A stretch of DNA of 64,000 bases from contig NZ_FXDJ01000008.1 in NCBI RefSeq assembly GCF_900178525.1, positions 439,001-503,000 of the forward strand, given 5' to 3'. The notes under the pieces are model-generated. The model saw only the letters and a list, made by a program, of their open reading frames with translations. It did not search any database and was not told where the DNA came from. Positions within the stretch are counted from its first letter, which is position 1. Each line of letters opens with the position of its first letter. This document shows, piece after piece, positions 17,780 through 26,251 of the stretch. Both the position numbers and the translations under genes were made by a program. The DNA is from Massilibacteroides vaginae (GTDB taxonomy: Bacteria > Bacteroidota > Bacteroidia > Bacteroidales > Tannerellaceae).

Positions 17780-17818
17780 TATGTCCTTTACTGAACATGT
17801 TTTTCAGTAAAGGACATA
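17780..17818. terminator. Bidirectional hairpin between convergent genes
   Basis: Arms 17780-17795 and 17803-17818 form a perfect 16-bp stem with a 7-base loop between carbonic anhydrase and GH92. Neither side has a good T-run, so it is a strong hairpin that probably serves as a transcript end for both genes, but it is not a textbook terminator. Confidence 0.65.
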
Positions 17819-17834
17819 AACTCAAAATACTGTT

Positions 17835-20138
17835 TTACTGAATCGTCTGCGGACGATCTTCTTTAGCTACACCGAATGTTGCCGATGGAGTATCTCCCAT
17901 TTCAAACACCAACTCACCGCCTGCGGCAATGTTTGCATATTCGATATATGATTTTGTATAAGGCTGTCCATTTAATGTTACCTGTTGGATATATTTATTG
18001 TCAGCGCTATTGTTAGTTGCTTTTACCGTAAACGTTTTGCCTGAACCTACATGCACAACCGCTTCGTTCACCAACGGACTACCAAACACATATACTCCTC
18101 CGGCTGGAGCAACCTGATAAAACCCGAGTGCAGATAAAACATACCAGGCCGACATTTGACCTACATCTTCATTTCCACATAATCCGGCAGGAGCATCGTG
18201 ATATAGCGTAGTCATGGTTTCACGCACTTTATCAGCCGTTTTCCAAGGCTGACCTACATACGAATAGAGATACAATACGTGGTGGCTTGGTTCGTTACCG
18301 TGCGCATACTGACCTATTAGTCCGCTAATATCCGGCGAAGCCTCATCACCCATATCCCCTGCCACAATAAATAGCGAGTCGAGTTTTTCAACAAACTTAT
18401 CTTCGCTACCGAACAAGTCTATCAATCCCTGTACATTCTGAGGCACCAACCAAGTGTATTGCCATGCGTTTCCTTCTGTATAGTCATTAACACGGTGTAC
18501 GGATTTAAATGGGTCAAGCGGTTCCGGTCTGAATTTCCCTTTGGAGTCAATACCTCTTACGAAATTGATACTTTTATCAAAATAATACGAGAAAGAATTA
18601 CTTCTTTTCAGGAAATAGTTGTAATCATCCGTAGCTCCTCTTTCTTTAGCAACCTGGGCAAGCGCCCAATCAGCAAGGGCGTATTCCATTCCTTTGGCTA
18701 CAGATTCGTTTTCAAGATCAAAAGGCACATAACCTAATTTTTTATAGTGATCAAGTCCTCTATCATCCAGCATGGCAGACGTTTTCATTGCTTCGAAAGC
18801 CAGGTCTTTATCAAAACCGGAAAAACCTTTCAGGTAAGCATCCGCTACTACAGGAATACCCGGATTACCAACCATACAGTCTGTTTCATTAGCCATAAGG
18901 TGCCATACGGGAAGTTTTCCTTGTTGTTTATAGATATTCAACATCGTGTTGATGATATCCGGCATCTTTTCGGGATGAATAATCGTCATCAACGGATGTG
19001 CAGCGCGGTAGGTATCCCAAAGTGAGAATGTGGTATAATTCTTAAAGCCTTCATTCGCATAGACTGTTTTATCAGAACCCCGGTAGCTTCCATCCACATC
19101 ACAGAAAACGGAAGGAGCTGTCATTGTGTGATACAAAGCAGTATAAAATGTACGCATAACAGATGCTTCATTCGTAGTTACCTGCACTTTATTCAATTCT
19201 TCATTCCATGCTTTATCTGCATCAACAATTACCTGTTCGAAATCCCATCCCGGAAGTTCCGCGGTAAGGTTAGCTTTAGCACCAGCGACACTCACCGGAG
19301 AAACAGCTACTTTGGCATATACTTCTTTCGCTTTATCCGCAGCGGCAAACTGCGCCACACCATAAGCCCGACGGGTAGTAATGTTATTACCTTCCTGAAT
19401 AGCTGTTGTGTCGGAAACCGAAAATGCTTGAATCGGTTCGGAGAAAACAGCCGTAAAATAAATACGTTGATCGTTAGCCCATCCTTTTGAGAAACGATAT
19501 CCGGAAATAACCGAATCATTTTCCTGAATCAAGTGCCCTTCAACAGGACTGTCCCAACCAATACCGGCAGCCAGATCGATTACCAATTTAGGATCGGCAG
19601 CGGATGCAGCCTGATAGGTGTATTTATGGAAACCAACACGTTTGGTAGCAGTCAGTTCCACATCCACATCATAACGATCCAGATGTACGGCATAATAGCC
19701 CGGCTTAACCGTTTCTGTTTCTCTTCTGAAAAGGGAATACAAACCGGTTGTTTGATCTCCATGAACTCCCCGTTGTAAGTTAGGTTCACCTGTCAATGGC
19801 ATAAAAACAATATCACCCAGATCGCCGATACCCGTTCCACTCAGGTGGGTATGGGCGAATCCCATAATTGTAGAATCTGAAATATGATAGCCCGAACACC
19901 AGTCCCAACCTTGGGTAATATTAGATGGGCCTAATTGAACAGCACCAAAAGGTACATTTGCCCCTACAAATACATGTCCGTGATCTCCTGTTCCGATATA
20001 CGGATCAACATACTGTGTAAGATTGGGCGAAGTTTGAGAGGTTGTTTCTTGCTTGCAGGAAGTTAAAACACCAAAAATCAAACCGGAACACAAACTTACG
20101 CTCACCATTCCGGTGATAGTTTTTTTCGTTAATTTCAT
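17835..20138 (-). CDS. GH92 family alpha-mannosidase, lipoprotein
   Basis: A 767-residue exported enzyme. The start at 20138 (MKLTKKTITGMVSVSLCSG) gives a lipoprotein signal with lipobox ending LTSC. The frame extends 39 codons further, but that stretch covers the -7 box at 20195-20202 and cannot be translated from that promoter. GH92 signatures are clear: YVDPYIGTGDHGHVFVGANV, PFGAVQLGPSN and GQMSAWYVLSALGFYQV. GH92 enzymes are calcium-dependent exo-alpha-mannosidases that trim host or yeast mannan glycans at the cell surface or periplasm. It has no polysaccharide-locus neighbours. Confidence 0.93.
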   Translation of the reverse strand: MKLTKKTITGMVSVSLCSGLIFGVLTSCKQETTSQTSPNLTQYVDPYIGTGDHGHVFVGANVPFGAVQLGPSNITQGWDWCSGYHISDSTIMGFAHTHLSGTGIGDLGDIVFMPLTGEPNLQRGVHGDQTTGLYSLFRRETETVKPGYYAVHLDRYDVDVELTATKRVGFHKYTYQAASAADPKLVIDLAAGIGWDSPVEGHLIQENDSVISGYRFSKGWANDQRIYFTAVFSEPIQAFSVSDTTAIQEGNNITTRRAYGVAQFAAADKAKEVYAKVAVSPVSVAGAKANLTAELPGWDFEQVIVDADKAWNEELNKVQVTTNEASVMRTFYTALYHTMTAPSVFCDVDGSYRGSDKTVYANEGFKNYTTFSLWDTYRAAHPLMTIIHPEKMPDIINTMLNIYKQQGKLPVWHLMANETDCMVGNPGIPVVADAYLKGFSGFDKDLAFEAMKTSAMLDDRGLDHYKKLGYVPFDLENESVAKGMEYALADWALAQVAKERGATDDYNYFLKRSNSFSYYFDKSINFVRGIDSKGKFRPEPLDPFKSVHRVNDYTEGNAWQYTWLVPQNVQGLIDLFGSEDKFVEKLDSLFIVAGDMGDEASPDISGLIGQYAHGNEPSHHVLYLYSYVGQPWKTADKVRETMTTLYHDAPAGLCGNEDVGQMSAWYVLSALGFYQVAPAGGVYVFGSPLVNEAVVHVGSGKTFTVKATNNSADNKYIQQVTLNGQPYTKSYIEYANIAAGGELVFEMGDTPSATFGVAKEDRPQTIQ

Positions 20139-20194
20139 ATGAATAAGTAATCTTTTAAAATAAGAATAGTCTTTATACAAAAGCATTGATACAA

Positions 20195-20202
20195 CAAAGA
20201 TA
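20195..20202 (-). promoter_or_regulatory. TAnnTTTG -7 box for the GH92 gene
   Basis: The minus strand reads TATCTTTG, an exact match, about 57 bp upstream of the chosen GH92 start. It decides against the longer reading frame. Confidence 0.7.
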
Positions 20203-20227
20203 TAGATTTTATCAGGGTATAAATACG

Positions 20228-20235
20228 TACCTTTG
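20228..20235 (+). promoter_or_regulatory. TAnnTTTG -7 box for the ABC-F gene
   Basis: TACCTTTG matches the consensus exactly, 18 bp before the ATG at 20254. The two promoters of this divergent pair are only 25 bp apart. Confidence 0.7.
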
Positions 20236-20253
20236 TAAAAAATTAAATACAGC

Positions 20254-22140
20254 ATGGTTAGTTATTTGCAAATAGATGGCCTTACGAAGAGCTTTGGCGA
20301 TCTCGTTCTTTTTGAAAATATATCCTTTGGAATAGCTCAAGGACAGAAAACCGGATTAATCGCAAAAAACGGAGCGGGAAAAACTACGCTACTCAATATA
20401 ATAGCAGGAAAAGAAGGTTATGACGAAGGTAATGTTGTATTTCGAAATGATTTGCGCGTAGGGTATTTAGAACAAACACCCGTATTCCCTGAAAACATAA
20501 ACGTGCTTCAGGCTTGTTTTCACTCCGAAAATGAAACAGTACGCCTGATTGCTGAATATGAAGAGGCCATGAGTAGTGGCAATCACGATAATCTGGAAGA
20601 TATTCTTCAACGGATGGAACACGAGAAAGCATGGGACTACGAACGTAAAGCCAAACAAATTCTATCCCAATTAAAGATAGCTGATTTCGACCAACCGATA
20701 AGCCAACTTTCGGGAGGCCAACTAAAGCGGGTTGCTCTGGCAAATGTATTGATCACCGAACCGGAGCTGATCATATTAGATGAACCTACCAACCACCTTG
20801 ATCTCGAAATGACCGAATGGCTGGAAGATTATCTGAGCCGACAGTCTATCAGTATATTAATGGTAACGCACGACCGTTATTTCTTAGACCGTGTATGCAA
20901 TGAGATCATGGAAATCGACCGGAAACAGGTTTTTCAATACAAAGGAAATTACAACTATTTTCTCGAAAAGAAAGAGGAACGGATGGCAACGCTGAATACC
21001 GAAACAGACCGTGCCTCTAACCTACTCCGTAAAGAGTTAGACTGGATGCGCCGTCAGCCTCAGGCTCGTGGCACTAAAGCAAAATATCGTATCGACGCCT
21101 TTTATGAACTCGAAAAGAAAGCCAAACAGCAACGGGACGAAGGCAATGTAAACCTGAAAGTCAAAGCCGCATACATTGGCACTAAAATATTCGAAGCATC
21201 ACATGTTTCTAAACGTTTCGGCGATTTAAAAATCGTTGAAGATTTTAATTACATATTTGCCCGCTATGAGAAAATGGGTATAGTTGGCAATAACGGTACA
21301 GGCAAATCTACGTTTATAAAGATGTTGCTTGGCGAGGTAGCACCCGATAGCGGCAGCTTTGATGTTGGCGAAACAGTTCGGTTTGGCTATTACAGCCAGG
21401 ACGGACTGCAATTTGACGAGCAGATGAAAGTTATCGATGTAGTACAAGATATTGCGGAATATGTTGACCTTGGCGACGGCACAAAATTAGGGGTAAGCCA
21501 ATTCCTGAACTACTTTATGTTCGAGCCGGAAAAGCAACACAGCTATGTATACAAACTAAGCGGTGGTGAAAAACGCAGATTGTATCTGTGTACCGTATTA
21601 ATGCGCAACCCCAATTTTCTGGTTCTTGACGAGCCTACCAATGATTTAGATATCGTTACACTGAATGTTTTAGAGGAATATCTTAAAAACTTTAAAGGAT
21701 GCGCTATCGTGATATCTCACGACCGCTACTTTATGGATAAAGTGGTAGATCATTTATTGGTATTCCGTGGTCAGGCAGACATCAAAGACTTTCCGGGCAA
21801 CTATACACAGTACAGGGAGTGGAAAGAAGCGGAAGAGCAACTTAAAAAAGAAGAGGAAGCCCGTTTAGCTAAAAGTCAAACACAAACGGAGAAACCTCAG
21901 AAAAAAAACGAAGACAAGCTTCAAAAGAAGAAACTCTCTTTCAATGAGCGGCGCGAATTTGAAAGTCTGGAATCGGAAATAGCGAAACTGGAAGAGGAAA
22001 AAACAATGCTTGAGTCTGAAATGAGCAGTGGACTGTTGGGAAATGAGGAGTTAATAAAAAAATCAGATCGAATAGCAAAAGTAATAGACGAGTTAGACGA
22101 AAAAACAATGCGGTGGCTTGAATTAAGCGAACTCGCGTAA
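20254..22140 (+). CDS. ABC-F family ATPase (Uup-like ribosome-associated)
   Basis: A 628-residue soluble protein with two ABC domains and no membrane segments. Domain 1 has Walker A AKNGAGKTT, signature LSGGQLKRVALA and Walker B LIILDEPTNHLD. Domain 2 has GNNGTGKST, LSGGEKRRLYLC and FLVLDEPTNDLD. The linker between them is rich in basic residues (RKELDWMRRQPQARGTKAKYR). The C-terminus from about residue 545 is a charged coiled coil, as in Uup. ABC-F proteins act on ribosomes or, for Uup, in DNA and ribosome quality control. It is followed after 13 bp by an MFS transporter, suggesting co-transcription. Confidence 0.93.
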   Translation: MVSYLQIDGLTKSFGDLVLFENISFGIAQGQKTGLIAKNGAGKTTLLNIIAGKEGYDEGNVVFRNDLRVGYLEQTPVFPENINVLQACFHSENETVRLIAEYEEAMSSGNHDNLEDILQRMEHEKAWDYERKAKQILSQLKIADFDQPISQLSGGQLKRVALANVLITEPELIILDEPTNHLDLEMTEWLEDYLSRQSISILMVTHDRYFLDRVCNEIMEIDRKQVFQYKGNYNYFLEKKEERMATLNTETDRASNLLRKELDWMRRQPQARGTKAKYRIDAFYELEKKAKQQRDEGNVNLKVKAAYIGTKIFEASHVSKRFGDLKIVEDFNYIFARYEKMGIVGNNGTGKSTFIKMLLGEVAPDSGSFDVGETVRFGYYSQDGLQFDEQMKVIDVVQDIAEYVDLGDGTKLGVSQFLNYFMFEPEKQHSYVYKLSGGEKRRLYLCTVLMRNPNFLVLDEPTNDLDIVTLNVLEEYLKNFKGCAIVISHDRYFMDKVVDHLLVFRGQADIKDFPGNYTQYREWKEAEEQLKKEEEARLAKSQTQTEKPQKKNEDKLQKKKLSFNERREFESLESEIAKLEEEKTMLESEMSSGLLGNEELIKKSDRIAKVIDELDEKTMRWLELSELA

Positions 22141-22153
22141 AAACAGAAGATAT

Positions 22154-23326
22154 ATGGCTGAAAGCAAACCAAAATTGTGGAACAGAAATTTTGTTCAGTG
22201 TTGTACTTCCTACTTCCTGATGAACTTTGCGTTTTATATGCTTATGCCTACAATTCCGGTCTACTTAGTGGAAGAATTAGGCATCGAACCGTCTCAGGTG
22301 GGAATGGCACTGTCCAGCTATACACTCGGGTTAATGCTGATACGTCCGTTTTCCGGTTATTTAGTTGACTGTTTATCCAGAAAACCGCTTTACTTCTTTG
22401 CCTTTCTTGCGTTTGCCTCTATGTTTGCCGGTTACCTGTTCGCCACGTCTATTCTTGCCGTAATGCTCGTTCGCTTTATTCAAGGGAGTTTTATGGGACT
22501 AACCTCTGTAGCCGGCAATACAATAGCGATTGATGTGATACCTTCGAAAAGGCGTGGTGAGGGTATGGGTTTTTACGGGCTCACGATCAATCTTGCCATG
22601 TCTTTATCTCCTTTGGTTGCGGTAGCCCTGTATGACAAATCCGGTTTCCATCCGGTTGTTCTAACAGGCATGGCAATCGCCTATATCGGGGTTATCTCCG
22701 TTTCACTTATCCGCTACCCCAAACGCAAAACAATAAACCGCCCTCCGCTTTCATTAGACCGATTTGTATTGGTAAAAGCCTTGTGGGCCGGTCTTTCTTA
22801 TATGCTTTGTGCAGTACCCTACGGAATGATTATTTCTTTTGTCGTTTTGTACGGAAAAGAGATCAATATTGCTAACCCGGGCTATTTTTTCATCTTTATG
22901 GCTATCGGTGTAGGTACGGCAAGACTTATTTCCGGCAAATTAGTAGACCGGGGTAAAATTCATATCGTATCGGTTTCAGCACTCCTGTTTTTAACGCTCT
23001 CGTTTGCGCTATTTGCTTTGCTGCATACAGAAACAGCCTATTTTGCCTGCGCCTTGTCCATAGGGGTTGGCTTCGGTATTAGTGTGCCGGCCTTTCAGAT
23101 GCTTTTCGTAAATGTAGCCCCTCACAATATGCGTGGAACGGCCACCTCCACCTACCTCACTTCCTTTGACCTGGGTGTAGGCATCGGCATGCTGAGCGCC
23201 GGCTTTATTTCATCACGCTACAATTTGGCAGCCGCCTACCTTATCGGATCATTATCCTGCTTTCTTTCTTTGCTTGTTTACCTGCTTTTCGCCAAACCGG
23301 CTTACGAAAGAGACCGGATTCATTAA
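22154..23326 (+). CDS. Major facilitator superfamily transporter
   Basis: 390 residues with about twelve hydrophobic helices. The first loop carries SGYLVDCLSRKP, the usual MFS loop 2-3 motif (GxLaDrxGrkp type), and a related GKLVDRGKIH sits at the start of the second half. The substrate cannot be read from the sequence; the family includes many drug and metabolite exporters. It lies 13 bp after the ABC-F gene. If that ABC-F were a target-protection protein the pair could be a resistance module, but nothing here shows this. Confidence 0.9.
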   Translation: MAESKPKLWNRNFVQCCTSYFLMNFAFYMLMPTIPVYLVEELGIEPSQVGMALSSYTLGLMLIRPFSGYLVDCLSRKPLYFFAFLAFASMFAGYLFATSILAVMLVRFIQGSFMGLTSVAGNTIAIDVIPSKRRGEGMGFYGLTINLAMSLSPLVAVALYDKSGFHPVVLTGMAIAYIGVISVSLIRYPKRKTINRPPLSLDRFVLVKALWAGLSYMLCAVPYGMIISFVVLYGKEINIANPGYFFIFMAIGVGTARLISGKLVDRGKIHIVSVSALLFLTLSFALFALLHTETAYFACALSIGVGFGISVPAFQMLFVNVAPHNMRGTATSTYLTSFDLGVGIGMLSAGFISSRYNLAAAYLIGSLSCFLSLLVYLLFAKPAYERDRIH

Positions 23327-23394
23327 TTTCCTTCCGATACGCTTCTTCTCCACATAGTAATAAACCTTCTTTTCTTTAGGTTTAAATTTTCCGC

Positions 23395-23520
23395 ATAAAG
23401 TATATTTTCCTTTTTCTATATCTGTGGAAAAAGCTTTCTATATCTGTAGTAAAGTTTTTCTATATATATGGTAAAGTTTTTCGACATATATGAAAAAAGA
23501 GAAATAAAGGATGTTTTCAA
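23395..23520 (+). repeat. Intergenic 21-22-bp-period array with diverged units
   Basis: The 464-bp gap 23327-23790 contains no gene until its promoter near 23695. Units begin at 23395 (ATAAAGTATAT), 23416 and 23438 (both CTATATCTGT), 23460 (CTATATATAT), 23482 (CGACATATAT) and 23504 (ATAAAGGATGT). The step is 21 and then 22 bp throughout. The outer units carry the ATAAAGG-type core of the other arrays, while the inner four have their own sequence. A degenerate version of the distal box (TTTAGGTTTAAAT) is at 23375-23387, but not at the usual distance. Confidence 0.75.
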
Positions 23521-23694
23521 AAACAAATAGTAAAGACAAGAAAAAATATACTAACACCACACACAACTATCATTTAGGTTTTCAATATTACAATACTGTT
23601 ACAAAATGACTATCCATTAGCTTTGAGTATGACATTTTTATATATTTTATCATTTTTTATACTTGTTGAGCAACAGTGTTATAAAACATATTGC

Positions 23695-23702
23695 TATATT
23701 TG
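23695..23702 (+). promoter_or_regulatory. TAnnTTTG -7 box for the Spy-like gene
   Basis: TATATTTG matches the consensus. The resulting leader is about 80 nt and holds a small hairpin (AGGGG 23721-23725 with CCCCT 23738-23742) followed by a U-rich stretch and four TTAGG repeats before the ATG. Confidence 0.65.
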
Positions 23703-23790
23703 TATCAGGTAAAGATTAAAAGGGGAAAAGGTTATCACCCCTATTTTTTAGGTTTAGGTTTTTAATTTAGGATTATTAAAATTAGGTATT

Positions 23791-24183
23791 ATGAAACGTT
23801 TAGGTTTGGCAGTTGCTGCCGTATTAATGAGTGCATCAGTTGGATTTGCACAAAGTGGTGAAGTAAGATTGAGTAAAGAACCGTTTGCTGTTAATGCTGA
23901 AAGATTGAGTTCTTATCTGCAATTGACTCCGGGTCAATATAATGAAGTAGCTAATATTAACGCCTATTTCATCGAAAAACAGAATGAAAGCATTAAATCA
24001 AGCAGTAAGTTACAAGCAAAAAAAATGCATCAGGCTGTTTATGGCAACCTGAAGTTAATGAAGAAAACGCTTACTTCTGAACAATATCGTAAATATGTTG
24101 TTCTGCTAAACATCACAAACAACAACAATCGCCTGATGGGTATCAACGCGATTCCGGATGTATATCTGGCGGATAATAAATAA
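23791..24183 (+). CDS. Small exported protein with LTxxQ motifs (Spy/CpxP-like)
   Basis: 130 residues. A signal peptide (MKRLGLAVAAVLMSASVGFAQ) is followed by a helical, basic protein of about 110 residues. It has LQLTPGQYNEV near residue 45 and TLTSEQYRKY near 95, two LTxxQ-type motifs like those of the periplasmic Spy/CpxP stress chaperones. Overall similarity to those proteins is low, so the role is only suggested. It is a monocistronic gene with an unusual leader upstream and its own terminator. Confidence 0.65.
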   Translation: MKRLGLAVAAVLMSASVGFAQSGEVRLSKEPFAVNAERLSSYLQLTPGQYNEVANINAYFIEKQNESIKSSSKLQAKKMHQAVYGNLKLMKKTLTSEQYRKYVVLLNITNNNNRLMGINAIPDVYLADNK

Positions 24184-24214
24184 GGAATTCACCTTTAAGT
24201 AGTAGTATATTTGA

Positions 24215-24257
24215 GAAGAGATTACACGCAATAACTGCATGTAGTCTCTTTTTTTTG
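24215..24257 (+). terminator. Intrinsic terminator after the Spy-like gene
   Basis: An imperfect stem (AAGAGA paired with TCTCTT, plus TACA with TGTA) around 24216-24250 runs straight into a tract of about ten T. Confidence 0.8.
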
Positions 24258-24339
24258 TCTATATGTTTTTATATTATTCCGTTCTCTGCCTAAGATTTTA
24301 ACAGGTAATGATAAAACTTACCCTATTTTCCTTTAGATA

Positions 24340-24371
24340 TTTGTTCCGTAGGAAACTAATATGTATATTTG
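24340..24371 (+). promoter_or_regulatory. Complete Bacteroidales promoter (TTTG / TATATTTG)
   Basis: TTTG at 24340-24343 and TATATTTG at 24364-24371 fit the -33 and -7 elements with normal spacing. This promoter now drives the DUF6132/SDR junction region. Confidence 0.7.
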
Positions 24372-24409
24372 CTGTATAAATCTGAAGTTAAACATTAAAA
24401 GGAGGAAAA

Positions 24410-24631
24410 ATGGATAGAGTAATAAACATAATAAAAAGAAATTCACTAATGCTTATCGGTCTGGCAGTGGGCGCAATTGGCGGATTTCTGTACTGGAGAT
24501 TGATTGGATGCAGCAGTGGAACTTGTCCGATAACGTCATCGCCAATCATAAGCTCCGTATGGGGCGCACTATTAGGTAAGTGTTTTTCTGGGACAAAAAT
24601 ATGCGTTAGAGTTATTGAAGAAAGGAGATAA
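24410..24631 (+). pseudogene. DUF6132-type small membrane protein, 3' end replaced by fusion
   Basis: The first 56 residues (one membrane helix, then YWRLIGCSSGTCPITSSP) match what I know of the DUF6132 family of short Bacteroidales membrane proteins with a conserved CxxGxCP-type Cys motif. Those proteins normally end shortly after a WGALLGG helix. Here, after residue 56 (base about 24578), the frame continues into 17 residues (KCFSGTKICVRVIEERR) that are the out-of-frame reading of a dehydrogenase gene. The last membrane helix is therefore probably lost or altered. It has a good promoter and may still be expressed as a 73-residue protein. Confidence 0.7.
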
Positions 24632-24983
24632 CCCGGCAATTATTAATATCGCCTCGATTGCCGGATTAGAAGGAAGCCGCGACGGAGCTGCCTACCACAG
24701 TTCTAAAGCAGCCGTAATCTCACTAACAGAATGCGCGGCCTTAGAGTTTGCCGATTTTGGCATAAGGGTAAATTCTATTTCTCCCGGAGCGGTTCTAACC
24801 GATATGGTATTGAACAACGAAGAGTATAGAGATGCGATAAACAAAATGATAGAGGCAGTTCCTTTGAAGAAAATTGCCAATTCGGAAGATATTGCAAAGG
24901 CGATATCTTTTCTGGCTTCAAGTTACGCACCGGTTATTACCGGAACCAACCTGATTATTGACGGTGGTTCAACTAAGGTTTAA
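24582..24983 (+). pseudogene. C-terminal remnant of a short-chain dehydrogenase/reductase
   Basis: From 24582 a second frame reads VFLGQKYALELLKKGD, then INIASIAG, YHSSKAA (the SDR catalytic Tyr-x3-Lys) and INSISPGAVLTDM. It ends GTNLIIDGGSTKV, the classical SDR C-terminus. The N-terminal Rossmann half, with the TGxxxGxG cofactor loop and NNAG motif, is absent. An in-frame stop lies just upstream at 24573 and there is no ATG. A deletion joining this gene to the DUF6132 gene at about 24576-24581 explains both. It cannot bind NAD(P) as a normal SDR and should be non-functional. Confidence 0.85.
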
Positions 24984-25054
24984 CGATAAACAAGATAATT
25001 GCGAGCGATTCTGTTGAAAGTTGTTCATGATGACTTAAAAGTAAAGTGCTTGCA

Positions 25055-25096
25055 GCAGAAAAGCCGTTGGGAAACAGATACCCTACGGCTTTTCTT
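25055..25096. terminator. Hairpin terminator downstream of the SDR remnant
   Basis: AGAAAAGCCGT at 25057-25067 pairs with ACGGCTTTTCT at 25085-25095, with GGG/CCC pairing inside the loop. Purine-rich and T-rich sides allow it to work in either direction. It probably was the terminator of the intact dehydrogenase gene. Confidence 0.7.
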
Positions 25097-25239
25097 GCTT
25101 TATCACTTAACTCCTTTGGTTTCAATATTTTCAACTTTGGGTTACCCTTCAAATCAGTCCGCATTTAGCGGGGGGATAAAATTAGTTTACTTAAAACGCG
25201 GTAAATCTAAAAAAAGAACTTTTTTTGTAAGATTCTGTC

Positions 25240-25247
25240 TATATTTG
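25240..25247 (+). promoter_or_regulatory. TAnnTTTG -7 box for the YitT gene
   Basis: TATATTTG matches the consensus, 31 bp upstream of the ATG at 25279. Confidence 0.65.
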
Positions 25248-25278
25248 CGCCATTATTCATGCACACGCAAAACGAATC

Positions 25279-26160
25279 ATGACACTCAATACAACTATAC
25301 GACAAAACGCAGGCGCCTATACATTAATTGTTATCGGCGCTTTTTTACAAGCACTTAGTTATGTGCTTTTTTTAGCTCCCTACAAAATCGTTCCCGGTGG
25401 TGTATACGGTATTTCTATTGTGATTCACCACATAACACAAGGACTGTTTCCATTCTTTCCCGATGGGCTGCCAATGGGGGCAACCGCGCTTTGTTTTAAT
25501 ATTCCGTTGTTGTTTCTTGCCATGAAAAAGCTGGGATTATCTTCCGGACCTAAAACCATCGTTACATTTCTGCTGATCTCTGTTTTTACAGACACCATTG
25601 CTTACCTGGTAGGTAGTGAGCCTTTGGTTGAAAACGACCGCTTCATTGCCTGTTTCTATGGAGGGGCCATTTTAGGGTTAGGTGTAACTTGCGTTTTTCG
25701 GGCCGAAAGCACAAGTGCCGGATCGGATGTATTGGCGCGTGTGATAGCAAACAACACCAATATGAAAGTCAGCAACATGATCATCATTGTGGATTCGTGT
25801 GTTGTTATTCTGGGGCTTATTGTGTTTCAGGATTGGGCGGTACCTTTGTATTCCTGGTTTACTATTTTCGTATTCGGTAAGATTGTTGAGATGTTTCAGG
25901 TGGAGAACCCCAGCCGGGCAGTCTTTATTGTTTCTAAAAAGACACAGGAAATGAAAGAAATGATCATGGATAAAATGAAAATGAGAGGAACCTTTCTACA
26001 TGGTCGCGGAATGTATGAGGGCAAAGAAAAAGACATCATTTTCATGATAGCGGAACGTAAGGATATTCCACGCCTGAAAAACGAGGTGAAAGCGATCGAT
26101 GAAAACGCTTTCTTATCCACAATGCACGCGAGTAAAGATTCGCCGGCAACCGGAAGATAA
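25279..26160 (+). CDS. YitT family membrane protein (DUF161/DUF2179)
   Basis: 293 residues. The first 200 form about five to six membrane helices with family motifs (LFLAPYKIVPGGVYGISIV; FRAESTSAGSDVLARVI). The last 90 form the soluble DUF2179 domain (MRGTFLHGRGMYEGKEKDII). YitT proteins are widespread inner-membrane proteins without a settled function. It has its own promoter; the aminotransferase gene downstream also has promoter boxes, so they are probably separate transcripts. Confidence 0.9.
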   Translation: MTLNTTIRQNAGAYTLIVIGAFLQALSYVLFLAPYKIVPGGVYGISIVIHHITQGLFPFFPDGLPMGATALCFNIPLLFLAMKKLGLSSGPKTIVTFLLISVFTDTIAYLVGSEPLVENDRFIACFYGGAILGLGVTCVFRAESTSAGSDVLARVIANNTNMKVSNMIIIVDSCVVILGLIVFQDWAVPLYSWFTIFVFGKIVEMFQVENPSRAVFIVSKKTQEMKEMIMDKMKMRGTFLHGRGMYEGKEKDIIFMIAERKDIPRLKNEVKAIDENAFLSTMHASKDSPATGR

Positions 26161-26167
26161 ATAAGGT

Positions 26168-26203
26168 TATATTTGCACCTTTTAGCGACTTACGCTATTT
26201 TTG
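26168..26203 (+). promoter_or_regulatory. Two TAnnTTTG boxes upstream of the aminotransferase
   Basis: TATATTTG at 26168-26175 and TATTTTTG at 26196-26203 both match the consensus upstream of the ATG at 26252. Either or both may be used. Confidence 0.55.
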
Positions 26204-26251
26204 CATCATTTTTAAACTGAATGGATATTTTTATTTACTAAATAATAGATA

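Noticed and set aside
20139-20255. 39-codon N-terminal extension of the GH92 gene
   Set aside because: It covers the exact -7 box at 20195-20202, and a normal lipoprotein signal begins at 20138.
20254-23326. ABC-F plus MFS pair as an antibiotic resistance cassette
   Set aside because: The ABC-F protein looks Uup-like with a C-terminal coiled coil, and the MFS substrate cannot be read; nothing supports resistance specifically.
23395-23520. Reading the short periodic arrays as CRISPR
   Set aside because: The period is 21-22 bp, with no separate conserved repeat and unique spacer of 25-40 bp, and no cas genes are present in the window.
24973-25164. Minus-strand open frame of 63 codons after the SDR remnant
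   Set aside because: It runs through the terminator hairpin, has no promoter box and resembles no family I know.
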